In this document: positions 8,508-17,583 of the stretch, in pieces
Layout of the letters: every line of letters starts with the position of its first letter
How positions within the stretch are numbered: the stretch's first letter is position 1
NCBI GenBank assembly: GCA_934202095.1
Contig: CAKPXN010000015.1
Coordinates: forward strand, 1-34,201
Direction of reading: 5' to 3'
Length of the DNA: 34,201 nucleotides
DNA from: an uncultured Veillonella sp.
GTDB lineage: Bacteria; Bacillota; Negativicutes; Veillonellales; Veillonellaceae
The notes under the pieces: generated by a model
The model's database searches: none
What the model saw: only the letters and a program-made list of their open reading frames with translations
What the model was told of the DNA's origin: nothing
Translations under genes and position numbers: made by a program

Positions 8508-9341
8508 ATGAAATTAACAAAAATGCATGGCCTCGGCAACGATTTTATCCTCTTTTCTGACCCACAAGGGGCCAATAAAGATTACACGGATCTTGCGATT
8601 CGCCTCTGCAATCGACGCACAGGAATCGGCGCCGATGGTCTTGTAATCGTTGTACCATCTAATACATGCGATGTACGCATGCGCATCATCAACTCAGACG
8701 GCAGCGAAGCAGAAATGTGCGGTAACGGCATTCGTTGCTTTGCCAAATATGCCTATGAACACGGTGAAATTACAAAAGATACTTTCACCATTGAAACATT
8801 AGCAGGCGTCATGAAACCAACATTGACCATCGAAAACGGCATTGTTACACAAGTGACAGTAGACATGGGTAAACCTTTCTTTAACAGTAAGGACATTCCC
8901 ATGAATGTAACCATGGATAAGGTCATCGATGTAGACCTCAATGTAAACGGCGAAACAGTAACGGTAAGTTCCGTTCTTCTCGGTGTACCGCATACAGAAG
9001 TTTTTGTGGATGACATCACGAAAGCACCGGTTACAACACAAGGTCCAATTCTTGAAAAACACGATGCATTCCCATCCAATACAAATGTGAACTATATCGA
9101 GGTCGTAAACGACCACCATATTAAGGTCCGTACTTGGGAACGCGGTGCCGGCGCCACGCTTGCTTGTGGTACAGGTTCCTGCGCATCTGCTGTGATGTCC
9201 CACGAGAAAGGTCTTACAGGACGCGAGGTCGATGTAGAATTATATCTTGGCACATTACACATCAGTTATTTGGAGGATGGCACGGTTCTTATGACGGGCC
9301 CTGCTGAGGAAGTATTCGAAACAGAACTTCCTATCGAATAA
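8508..9341 (+). CDS. dapF: Diaminopimelate epimerase
   Basis: PLP-independent cytosolic epimerase converting LL- to meso-diaminopimelate for lysine and for meso-DAP in peptidoglycan. The 277 residues match the family (E. coli 274). The two catalytic cysteines are in MCGNGIRC (Cys71) and LACGTGSCAS (Cys220), the acid/base pair acting from opposite faces. N-terminal KMHGLGNDF is the family signature. Start has AGGAG seven bases upstream. It heads a plus-strand run with an antiporter, fruK and fruA, spaced 35-58 bp, so it may share their transcript although its pathway is unrelated. Confidence 0.97.
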   Translation: MKLTKMHGLGNDFILFSDPQGANKDYTDLAIRLCNRRTGIGADGLVIVVPSNTCDVRMRIINSDGSEAEMCGNGIRCFAKYAYEHGEITKDTFTIETLAGVMKPTLTIENGIVTQVTVDMGKPFFNSKDIPMNVTMDKVIDVDLNVNGETVTVSSVLLGVPHTEVFVDDITKAPVTTQGPILEKHDAFPSNTNVNYIEVVNDHHIKVRTWERGAGATLACGTGSCASAVMSHEKGLTGREVDVELYLGTLHISYLEDGTVLMTGPAEEVFETELPIE

Positions 9342-9399
9342 TATGAAGTGGTTACAATTACTATTACAGACATACCTAAAATATAAACAAGGGCGCACC

Positions 9400-10737
9400 A
9401 TGATGCCAAATAATATAGGACTATTAATATCATTAATCGTTTCTATCATCATTATTCTGGCCTCTGTCATGTTTAGTGTCCCCATCGGCTACGCATTAAT
9501 CCTCGTATGGTTGTGCTTCGCTTACGCTCTATATCGACAAGGATATGATCCAAAAGAATTACTCCGCATGTCCTGGACGAGTGCTAAAACCTCAATCGTG
9601 GTTATGCAAATCTTTTTGCTTATCGGCTGGCTCATAGCCATGTGGCAAGCATCAGGGATTATTCCCATGATTATTGCGTCTGGTATTGAATTGATTAATC
9701 CAAATCTTTTCATAATCTGCGCATTTTTAATTACATCCTGCGTGAGTATGTTACTAGGTACATCGCTAGGAACAGTGGGCACCATCGGTATTGTACTAAT
9801 TACAATTGCCAAAGCCGGTAATATACCTATTGATATTGTAGCAGGTGCCATTATGGCAGGCGCCTATTTAGGCGATAGAAACTCACCTCTATCCTCTAGC
9901 GCCTCTCTCGTAGCGACTCTAACGCACACCAAAGTTAATAGCAATATACCAATCATGTTGAAAGATAGCATACCTGCTCTCATCATCAGCTGTATATTGT
10001 ATCTACTCTTATCCCTATGGTTCCCACTAGACTACACTAACAGTTATCTACCGGATACAATTCATTTCGTTTTCAATATCCATTGGACATTATGGATACC
10101 AGTTCTTATCGTTATTGGTTTGTTACCAACAAAGCTCTCTATACGCTGGCCTATTGGGATTAGTGCACTGGCGGCAGCCATCCTCGCAGTTATCCATCAA
10201 AACTATACAATAATGGATATGTTGCAATTTACCGTATTCGGTTTCCATCTGCCGGATTATAATCCGCTATCGGATATTATCCACGGCGGGGGGCTACAAA
10301 CGATGTGGATACCAACCCTATCTATATTCATGGCTTGTTCCATTTCCGGCATGCTCGAAGGCGTTGGTTTTTGGAATGATATTCGCAGCCTTTTACAACA
10401 CGTATCAGGTCGTGCCAAACTCTTTGCGTCAAATGCACTAATTGCATTTATTACAGGTGCTCTTGGTTGTAGTCAAGCAATTGCGGTAATCATGACACAT
10501 TCGATTATGCGTACCACCTATGCAAAGGAACGCATTCATGACGAAGACGTTATGCTAGACTTTGAAAATAGCGGCATCCTAATTGCAGCCTTACAGCCCT
10601 GGAATATTGCGGCGCTCGTACCGGTCATTATGATGGATGTCTCGCCTGCCGGTTACGTGCCCTTTGCGTTTTTCTTATACTTAGTACCACTTATCTACTG
10701 GTATCGCTTACGACGCAAGGAACAACAAATCCATTAA
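9400..10737 (+). CDS. nhaC: NhaC-type Na+/H+ antiporter
   Basis: An inner-membrane transporter with about 11-12 hydrophobic segments, 445 residues from the start chosen here. The NhaC-family signature region reads MAGAYLGDRNSPLSSSASL, corresponding to the GDKMSPLS motif of characterised NhaC proteins. Family role: sodium extrusion coupled to proton entry; related members exchange malate/lactate (MleN) or tyrosine/tyramine-like substrates, so the ion or metabolite is uncertain. The reading frame is open from 9343, two bases after dapF, but that start has no ribosome binding site; the ATG at 9400 follows AAGGG and begins just before the first helix, so it is preferred. It sits between dapF and fruK with short gaps. 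Confidence 0.75.
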   Translation: MMPNNIGLLISLIVSIIIILASVMFSVPIGYALILVWLCFAYALYRQGYDPKELLRMSWTSAKTSIVVMQIFLLIGWLIAMWQASGIIPMIIASGIELINPNLFIICAFLITSCVSMLLGTSLGTVGTIGIVLITIAKAGNIPIDIVAGAIMAGAYLGDRNSPLSSSASLVATLTHTKVNSNIPIMLKDSIPALIISCILYLLLSLWFPLDYTNSYLPDTIHFVFNIHWTLWIPVLIVIGLLPTKLSIRWPIGISALAAAILAVIHQNYTIMDMLQFTVFGFHLPDYNPLSDIIHGGGLQTMWIPTLSIFMACSISGMLEGVGFWNDIRSLLQHVSGRAKLFASNALIAFITGALGCSQAIAVIMTHSIMRTTYAKERIHDEDVMLDFENSGILIAALQPWNIAALVPVIMMDVSPAGYVPFAFFLYLVPLIYWYRLRRKEQQIH

Positions 10738-10772
10738 TACATTCTATTTTTACGAAACATAGAGGAAAACTT

Positions 10773-11681
10773 ATGATTTATACGATTACTTTCAATCCTG
10801 CATTGGATTATATCGTTCGCTTAGACCACTTAAACACTGGCACTATCAATCGTACGGAACAAGAATATGTGCTTGGTGGTGGCAAGGGCATCAATGTGTC
10901 AATCGTACTCAATAACCTAGGTATGGATACGACGGCACTTGGATTTATCGCTGGTTTTACAGGTGACGAAATCGTGCGGCAACTCAATGAATTTGGCGTT
11001 CGTGAAAGTTTCATCCGCCTCAAAGAAGGTTTGACCCGCATCAACGTTAAGGTAAAAGCATCCGATGAAGAAACGGAAATCAACGGTCGTGGTCCTATCA
11101 TCGCAGATGATGAACTCCATGCCCTATATGCCCAACTCGATGCATTAACAGATCAAGATACATTGATCTTGGCAGGCAGCATTCCGTCTAGCCTACCAAG
11201 TGATATGTACGAAATCATTATGGAGCGCTTAGCCCATAAACATATTCGTATCGTCGTAGACGCAACTAAAGATTTATTAACCCGTGTATTGCCATACAAA
11301 CCATTTTTAATCAAACCAAACAATCACGAACTAAGCGAAATTTTCGGACGTACATTGTCTACAAAGGATGATTTAGTAGCTGCCGCTAAGGAATTACAAG
11401 CCAAAGGGGCACAACATGTGCTCATCTCTATGGCTGGCGATGGCGCTATCTTGGTATCTGCTGATGGCACAGTCTATACAAGTCCTGCGCCTAAAGGAAC
11501 CCTTATCAACTCCGTCGGTGCTGGCGACTCTATGGTAGCCGGTTTCATGACGGGATACCTCAATACCCAAGATTTACAACAAGCCCTCTATTGGGGCATC
11601 GCTACAGGCTCTGCTTCGGCCTTTTCGGAAAACCTAGCCACTAAGGATGAGGTTCTCACCTTGCTCAACACAATTTGTTAA
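10773..11681 (+). CDS. fruK: 1-phosphofructokinase
   Basis: PfkB-family sugar kinase that turns fructose 1-phosphate, the product of the fructose PTS, into fructose 1,6-bisphosphate. The 302 residues show the N-terminal TITFNPALDY typical of FruK/LacC proteins, the GGGKGINVS substrate loop (35-43) and the C-terminal anion-hole/catalytic motif GAGDSMVAGF with Asp252 as base. GAGGAAAA precedes the ATG. The gene lies 40 bp upstream of fruA, which is why FruK is preferred over tagatose-6-phosphate kinase (LacC). Confidence 0.93.
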   Translation: MIYTITFNPALDYIVRLDHLNTGTINRTEQEYVLGGGKGINVSIVLNNLGMDTTALGFIAGFTGDEIVRQLNEFGVRESFIRLKEGLTRINVKVKASDEETEINGRGPIIADDELHALYAQLDALTDQDTLILAGSIPSSLPSDMYEIIMERLAHKHIRIVVDATKDLLTRVLPYKPFLIKPNNHELSEIFGRTLSTKDDLVAAAKELQAKGAQHVLISMAGDGAILVSADGTVYTSPAPKGTLINSVGAGDSMVAGFMTGYLNTQDLQQALYWGIATGSASAFSENLATKDEVLTLLNTIC

Positions 11682-11721
11682 TTTTATTATTCATTATATA
11701 TGTACAGTAAGGAGTACACAC

Positions 11722-13701
11722 ATGAAGATTACTGATTTATTAAAGCCCCAATCAATCCTGCTGAACGCAGCACCAACTGATAAAGCAAATGCCATTTACA
11801 CCTTAGGTGACTTAATGGATAAAAGCGGTAACTTATCTGACAAGGCAGAATACTTAAAAGCTGTTTTCGCTCGTGAAGAATCCGGTTCCACTGGCCTTGG
11901 TGATGGTATCGCCACACCACATGCTAAATCAGCAGGCGTAAAAGAAGCTGGTCTTGCTGCCATGGTCGTTCCTAATGGTGTTGATTTCGATGCCCTCGAT
12001 GGACAACCATCTCGCCTATTCTTTATGATTGCAGCCCCAGAAGGCGCAGCTGATACTCATGTAGAGGTATTGAGCAAATTAGCAACTATGGTAATCGATC
12101 CAGACTTCAAAAATGCTCTCATCCAAGCTGCTACAGTAGACCGCTTTCTAGAGCTTATCACGGCAAAAGAAGATGGCAACTTTGATCCATCTGTAGAAGG
12201 CTATATCAAGACGGAAGATGAAAAAGCACCAAGCATTACCGATGCTATCGAAGCAAAAGCTACAGAGGCTATCGAAAAAGTGGTTCCTAAGGTATCTGTA
12301 GATAATCCACATTACGAAGTATTAGCTGTTACAGGCTGCCCTACTGGCATTGCTCATACATACATGGCTGCAGAATCCTTGGAACGTAAAGCTAAGGAAA
12401 TGGGCATCTCTTTAAAGGTAGAAAAAAATGGTGCCTCTGGCATTAAGGATGCACTCACAGCTGAAGAAATTGAACATGCAAAATGCATCATCGTCGCTTC
12501 TGACCGCCAAGTGGAAATGGCTCGTTTTGATGGCAAGCCAATGATTCAAACTAAGGTGGCAAACGGCATTAATAAAGCAGAGGAATTATTGCGTGAAGCT
12601 ATGTCTGGTACAGCACCGGTATATCATGCATCCCAATCGGACAAAGACAGTGCTGCCTCTTCCATTGATGCGGCGGATAGTTTCGGTCGTCAAATCTACA
12701 AGCATTTGATGAATGGCGTATCTCACATGTTGCCATTCGTTATCGGCGGCGGTATCCTAATCGCTCTCGCATTCCTATTTGACACATTTGATCCAGCTAA
12801 TGCTAAAAACTTTGGTTCTGGTACACCATTATCTGCATTCCTAATGAAAATCGGCGGTGCTTCCTTCGGATTTATGTTACCGGTTCTAGCTGGTTACATC
12901 GCTATGAGTATTGCAGACCGTCCAGGTCTTGTAGCTGGTTTCGTTGGTGGCTTATTGGCAAACCAAGGTGGTTCCGGTTTTCTCGGTGCCTTGATTGCGG
13001 GCTTTGCAGCAGGTTACTTAGTACTGTTAGTTAAGAAACTCGTATCTGGATTACCTCAAGCGTTAGAAGGGACAAAACCAGTTCTCTTCTATCCTGTATT
13101 GGGCGTATTATTCATCGGTATTGCTATTACATTTATCATCAATCCACCAGTATCCGCCTTGAACGAATGGCTTATGAATTCCTTGCAAACAATGGGTACT
13201 ACTAGTCGCGTATTATTAGGCCTTGTATTCGGTGCTATGATGTCTGTTGATATGGGTGGTCCTGTAAACAAAGCAGCCTATGTTATCGGCACAGGTGCTC
13301 TTGCGACTGGCGAATATGGTATCATGGCCGCTGTTATGGCTGGTGGTATGGTTCCTCCATTAGCGATTGCCCTTTGCACAACATTCTTCCCTAGCCGCTT
13401 CACAGAAGCAGAACGTAAATCTGGTATTACAAATTACATCATGGGCCTTTCCTTCATCACAGAAGGTGCCATCCCATTTGCCGCAGCTGATCCTATCCGC
13501 GTATTGCCTTCTTGCATCATCGGTGCTGGTACAGCTGGTGCATTATCCATGTTCTTTGAATGTACATTACGTGCACCTCACGGTGGTATCTTCGTAGTGC
13601 CAACAATCGGTAATCCACTTCTTTACCTTGCATCCATTGCAATCGGTTCCGTTATAGCTTGCATTATCTTAGCAATAGTAAAACCAAAACTCAAAAAATA
13701 A
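11722..13701 (+). CDS. fruA: Fructose-specific PTS EIIABC
   Basis: Inner-membrane permease that imports fructose and releases it as fructose 1-phosphate. 659 residues from the ATG chosen. Domain order: EIIA (1-150, GDGIATPHAKS with His67), linker (150-195), EIIB (198-295, VTGCPTGIAHTYMAA with Cys206) and a hydrophobic EIIC (about 315-655). All three phosphotransfer parts are intact and there is no fused HPr domain, so it must use the separate HPr encoded nearby. The frame is open from 11647 but that stretch overlaps the fruK end; the ATG at 11722 has AAGGAG seven bases upstream and begins the normal EIIA. It ends at a strong terminator. Confidence 0.95.
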   Translation: MKITDLLKPQSILLNAAPTDKANAIYTLGDLMDKSGNLSDKAEYLKAVFAREESGSTGLGDGIATPHAKSAGVKEAGLAAMVVPNGVDFDALDGQPSRLFFMIAAPEGAADTHVEVLSKLATMVIDPDFKNALIQAATVDRFLELITAKEDGNFDPSVEGYIKTEDEKAPSITDAIEAKATEAIEKVVPKVSVDNPHYEVLAVTGCPTGIAHTYMAAESLERKAKEMGISLKVEKNGASGIKDALTAEEIEHAKCIIVASDRQVEMARFDGKPMIQTKVANGINKAEELLREAMSGTAPVYHASQSDKDSAASSIDAADSFGRQIYKHLMNGVSHMLPFVIGGGILIALAFLFDTFDPANAKNFGSGTPLSAFLMKIGGASFGFMLPVLAGYIAMSIADRPGLVAGFVGGLLANQGGSGFLGALIAGFAAGYLVLLVKKLVSGLPQALEGTKPVLFYPVLGVLFIGIAITFIINPPVSALNEWLMNSLQTMGTTSRVLLGLVFGAMMSVDMGGPVNKAAYVIGTGALATGEYGIMAAVMAGGMVPPLAIALCTTFFPSRFTEAERKSGITNYIMGLSFITEGAIPFAAADPIRVLPSCIIGAGTAGALSMFFECTLRAPHGGIFVVPTIGNPLLYLASIAIGSVIACIILAIVKPKLKK

Positions 13702-13714
13702 CCCATATAGTAAA

Positions 13715-13745
13715 ACTCCCTATGTCAGTTAGTGACATAGGGAGT
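13715..13745. terminator. Bidirectional terminator between fruA and the autotransporter gene
   Basis: A perfect 13-bp stem (13715-13727 with 13733-13745) with a 5-nt loop is followed by TTTTTT on the plus strand and by TTTTA on the minus strand. It serves fruA and probably the convergent autotransporter gene, for which no other terminator is seen in 13746-13824. Confidence 0.88.
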
Positions 13746-13824
13746 TTTTTAGTTATTCATTAACTATAAACCGAACAGTCTCTCTAATTCAGTTACACTC
13801 TACTATATAAAATAGTTCTAACAA

Positions 13825-16800
13825 TTAAGACAATTTAGTAAGCAATTGGCTTACCATCGCTTTTAAGTCATTAATTTCAGATTGTTGTTGATCTATCTTA
13901 AGTTGTTGCGCATCAAGCTTGGATTTTTGTTGTTCATTTTCAGAACGCAATTGAGTAACTTCATCTTGCATTACATAGATAGAACTAATTGGGCCAGCTT
14001 TGTAGCGTTCAGGAATGGCATCCTTTCGTTCACGACTACCACCAAATTTATGAGTGACACCAGCGTTGATCATATTATGATTAGAGCCAAGTGTTACACC
14101 TACATTGAACATTGTATCTTCAGTTTTGTAATGTGCAATACCTAGTGCGCCCGCTGTTTCACCGCGATAATTACCGATACCAGCCATAATTTGCGTTGGT
14201 TCCAATGGGTCATATTGAATTGGCTTCAACGCGGCCATAGCTGCTGCATGAGCGCCAACGCGTTGTGTTTCAGTGCCAATACGATTAATAGAATCGCGCA
14301 CATCCAATTGACTTGCTTTCAACTGTGCTACGTTTACTGCATCAGAATCAGCTGTACCAGGTGCTACACCATGAATTTGATGGCCCCCATTGACTAGACC
14401 AGTAGCAGTTAACGAAACAGGATCCGCGGAGCGATCAGCTGGAATGAATGTCATGCCCGTGCCGCTAATAAGCGTCGTATTGCCCGCGGCATCGCGCACC
14501 ATTGTACCCGCATCTGTAATCTTTGTAGATGGGCCATTAGCACTGCCTACAGTGATGCTATTAAGACCTTTCACGTCCTTACTCAAAGAATAGGTAAAAG
14601 TCGTCTTATCTTGATCAAGAACAAGATTATCTCCTGCTTGGAATCTTACAGTGTCACCACCTTGTACACTTTCAACAGTACTACCAGGGGAAGTTATATT
14701 CCATGCAGATAAGCCTTTTACTTGTTGTTTACCCGCGTCAGTTAGATTACTCAAATCCGTATTGGCTACATTGTTAATTCTATTGGTAATAGAATCATCC
14801 AATCTAATGGTTACATCATTACCGCTAGCTACTGTGGTAAGCCCATTTTCACCTTTAATATTGAATGTAACATCGCCTGTGCTCAAGGATTTCTCTGTTG
14901 TAGAACCTGTATTGCCACCTAAGGAAATCTTGCGACCAATTGCTTCTGTATTTTTTGCAATATTAGCTGTATTGGTAGCAATATTATCCTTATTAGTATC
15001 TACCTTATCAGCTAATTGTTTCAATTGAGATACGTTAACAGCATCTTTATCTGCAACACCATCAGCTACATTAGTAACCTTCAAATTACCTGCATTGATA
15101 CCTGTGTTGCCATCAATTGTTACAGTAGAATTACCTGCTGTATTAGTAAAGGATGCACTATTCAAAGAGGACAAATCTTTTTTCAACGCTACAGAAATAT
15201 TGTTATTATTTCTAGCAACAGTAATATTATCATCACCAGAGAAATCTACAGTACTACCTTTTTCAACAGTGGCAGGTGTGCTTTCACCATTGGCAGATAG
15301 ATTCCAACTGTATTTGTTTTGGTCAATAGCAGTATTAATCGCATCGGCCACATTAGCCGCGTCAGCCATACCTGCCGTTGCCGTAGCTGTACCATTTGCT
15401 ACGGTAATATCTTGTTTCTTACCTGTAATTGTAATTTTTTTACCATTAGCAGAGGTTGCAATATATGTATTATCGCCATTGACTGCAAGTTTACTTTCAG
15501 CCAAGTTAACATCACCACTGCCAGAATCGCCTGTGAAAGCAAGATTTACACTCTTCAACTGCGCTACATTCACCGCATCTGTATCAGCCGTACCTGCCGC
15601 TACGTATACGATTTGACGAGTTTGGTTAGCAGCACCTACAGAAACAGCAGCCAGCTTAGATGTTTGTGTTGCCCCATGCATAACACCAATATTATCTGTA
15701 CGACCATCTGCCGGATCGTAACCTTTCACACCAGCTACAATATCGGCTACGGAATTAGAACCTATAGCAACACCATTAGCAGTTAATGCACGACTACCAT
15801 CACCAATAACTACAGATTTCTCAGCACTCGCAATGGTAGATGCATTAGGTCCAATAGCAATAGAATTATTAGCCTTAGCACCTGTATTATCAATATTACC
15901 AGCATCATTAGATTTAACCGACACATATTTATAGGCAATTTGATCAACAATAGCACTAAGTTGGGATCCATTGATAGCATCAGTAGAGGTAGCGCTTACC
16001 TCACCTGGTGCCACATTTTTTAATTGACGTTCATAACCAGCAGAACCGAATGACACCACGTCGCCTGGAAGTGTTTTATCACCACCAGCCCAAGAAGCTG
16101 TAATACCATTTGGTAATGTGTAGCTAGTTTGTTTAGTGCCCGCATTATCCGTAGTGGAACCACCACCTAAAGCAACAGAGTTATCACGATTAGCCTTAGC
16201 ACCTGTACCAATTGCAACAGCATTTGTTACATCTGTATTAGCATTTCTCGTATTGACACCCGTTAATGAACCATCAATACGATCTTTCGCATTAGCGCCT
16301 GTGCCAATAGCAATGCTTGCATTACCGGATTGACCTTTCATGCCTAGTGTAATGCCCGCATGACCGGACGTTGCCGTAGGCCAACGGGGATTGGCTAAGT
16401 CAAAGCCTGTTAATTGCTTAACTGCACCTTGTAGATTTGAAGTAGCAACTCTACCGCTATTGATATCTGTATATACAACGGATTGGGCATTTGCTTTATC
16501 TGTATCATCACCACCGATAACTACAGACGCATCGCCAATAGCCTTTGTATTACCACCAATGGCTATACTTTGATCACCTTCGACAATGGCACCTTCCGTA
16601 TCTTTTCTGCCTGCCCCAATGGCAATACCTTGTTTACTATTTTTAACCTTTGCATTCGTACCAATAGCAATCGTAGTATTCCCTTGCGCTAAGGAATCTT
16701 TACCTATAGCAACGCTTTCCTCAGTAGCTGCATTTGCATTATAACCAATGCCCACACTACTATTTGTATTTACCTTTACATCCTTGCCTAAACCAACGGC

Positions 16801-17028
16801 CCAAGCACCATTAACAGACGCGTTAGACCCATACCCTACAGATGTAGGATTAAGGCTAGTTGCCACCTCATTCGCCGCCAAAGATACGCTAGCATTTGTC
16901 ATTGCTAATGCAGCGAAAATACCGGCTGCTACAATTTTCTTCTTACCACTATTATTTTTTGCGAATTCAGAAACGACTACATAACAATTCTTAGACTTAT
17001 TCCAAATTACTTTAAATACTTTATTCAT
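13825..17028 (-). CDS. Trimeric autotransporter adhesin (YadA-like, type Vc)
   Basis: A 1067-residue surface adhesin that should trimerise and export its own passenger through the outer membrane. Residues 1-31 form an extended signal peptide region (MNKVFKVIWNKSKNCYVVVS start) before the hydrophobic core, with probable cleavage near Ala52. Residues about 60-160 and further blocks carry YadA-head repeats of the SVAIG/TIAIG kind. Several stalk connectors DAVNVAQLK/DAVNVSQLK/DAINGSQLS separate coiled-coil and beta segments. The C-terminal anchor (about 920-996) has GAHAAAMAALKP and four beta strands ending HKFG. Unusually, 71 more residues follow the barrel, mostly heptad-like coiled coil (IYVMQDEVTQLRSENEQQ onward). 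Start has GAGGG five bases upstream. Antisense open frames inside it are shadows. Binding target unknown. Confidence 0.93.
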   Translation of the reverse strand: MNKVFKVIWNKSKNCYVVVSEFAKNNSGKKKIVAAGIFAALAMTNASVSLAANEVATSLNPTSVGYGSNASVNGAWAVGLGKDVKVNTNSSVGIGYNANAATEESVAIGKDSLAQGNTTIAIGTNAKVKNSKQGIAIGAGRKDTEGAIVEGDQSIAIGGNTKAIGDASVVIGGDDTDKANAQSVVYTDINSGRVATSNLQGAVKQLTGFDLANPRWPTATSGHAGITLGMKGQSGNASIAIGTGANAKDRIDGSLTGVNTRNANTDVTNAVAIGTGAKANRDNSVALGGGSTTDNAGTKQTSYTLPNGITASWAGGDKTLPGDVVSFGSAGYERQLKNVAPGEVSATSTDAINGSQLSAIVDQIAYKYVSVKSNDAGNIDNTGAKANNSIAIGPNASTIASAEKSVVIGDGSRALTANGVAIGSNSVADIVAGVKGYDPADGRTDNIGVMHGATQTSKLAAVSVGAANQTRQIVYVAAGTADTDAVNVAQLKSVNLAFTGDSGSGDVNLAESKLAVNGDNTYIATSANGKKITITGKKQDITVANGTATATAGMADAANVADAINTAIDQNKYSWNLSANGESTPATVEKGSTVDFSGDDNITVARNNNNISVALKKDLSSLNSASFTNTAGNSTVTIDGNTGINAGNLKVTNVADGVADKDAVNVSQLKQLADKVDTNKDNIATNTANIAKNTEAIGRKISLGGNTGSTTEKSLSTGDVTFNIKGENGLTTVASGNDVTIRLDDSITNRINNVANTDLSNLTDAGKQQVKGLSAWNITSPGSTVESVQGGDTVRFQAGDNLVLDQDKTTFTYSLSKDVKGLNSITVGSANGPSTKITDAGTMVRDAAGNTTLISGTGMTFIPADRSADPVSLTATGLVNGGHQIHGVAPGTADSDAVNVAQLKASQLDVRDSINRIGTETQRVGAHAAAMAALKPIQYDPLEPTQIMAGIGNYRGETAGALGIAHYKTEDTMFNVGVTLGSNHNMINAGVTHKFGGSRERKDAIPERYKAGPISSIYVMQDEVTQLRSENEQQKSKLDAQQLKIDQQQSEINDLKAMVSQLLTKLS

Positions 17029-17157
17029 TTATTCCCTCAACATTTAGATGATTTATTTCTCTCATGTTCTCTAATCATCTATTTACTAACTCAATCTATA
17101 TTGAAAAAACTAATTTTTTCGATGAACAAAGTATATAAAATTTTCGATATAGTTGAA

Positions 17158-17173
17158 AGTGATTTATATCACA
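17158..17173. promoter_or_regulatory. CRP/FNR-like operator candidate
   Basis: AGTGATTTATATCACA matches the TGTGA-N6-TCACA layout of CRP-type sites with one mismatch and has a GTGAT-N4-ATCAC core of perfect symmetry. It is 130 bp upstream of the autotransporter start and 410 bp upstream of the esterase start. A similar site is at 33633-33648. Confidence 0.4.
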
Positions 17174-17488
17174 TCTTCACAATCATTTCATAAGTTTTTA
17201 TAGCAATAATGCTAGGTATAGTCATGTATTCCATCCAATAACATCAATTTTTATAATTCGATATAAGTAATTATATAACCATCATACATTCATAAAATAA
17301 GATTTTCTTCATAAAATATGTGTAACTTGAAATATTTCATTTCATTATAATCGAATGATAAATACCGCCAAAACTGATTGATATAAGGATCTACTCAAGT
17401 CTATATCATATACAAATTTATATTTAGTTCTAAATTTGTGAATTATGACAACTATAATTTCTATAGACATACTCTATATTGATGAAAA

Positions 17489-17518
17489 TTGTACAATTAA
17501 CCATATTTATGATAAACT
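17489..17518 (+). promoter_or_regulatory. Candidate promoter of the tannase-like gene
   Basis: TTGTAC (17489-17494), an 18-bp spacer and TAAACT (17513-17518) lie 65 bp upstream of the start. The -35 sits inside a perfect 12-bp palindrome, AATTGTACAATT (17487-17498), which could be an operator. The region is very AT-rich, so the assignment is tentative. Confidence 0.35.
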
Positions 17519-17583
17519 ATATAAATATAAATAATTTTTAAAATTATAAATTATTATTTGAAATTTAGTTCGGAGAATAATTC

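Larger units (their letters stand above)
17029..17583. other. Divergent AT-rich regulatory region between two envelope genes
   Basis: 555 bp separating the autotransporter and esterase starts. Besides the sites listed separately it contains: an inverted repeat AGATGATT/AATCATCT (17046-17053 with 17073-17080) in the autotransporter leader; an 18-bp near-palindrome of A and T tracts (17103-17120); and an 8-bp inverted repeat ACAAATTT/AAATTTGT (17412-17419 with 17432-17439). No open reading frame or RNA gene was recognised. Confidence 0.6.

Noticed and set aside
9343..9399. Upstream start of the antiporter gene directly after dapF
   Set aside because: No ribosome binding site there; the ATG at 9400 has AAGGG and fits the first helix better.
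11647..11721. Upstream extension of fruA overlapping fruK
   Set aside because: Adds residues unlike EIIA and lacks a ribosome binding site; AAGGAG marks the ATG at 11722.
13882..16984. Many plus-strand frames opposite the autotransporter gene
   Set aside because: They are produced by the repetitive codon pattern of the autotransporter on the other strand and have no recognisable domains.
17029..17583. Replication origin or phage attachment site in the AT-rich gap
   Set aside because: No DnaA-box cluster, integrase gene or flanking direct repeats seen; the gap is explained as a divergent promoter region.
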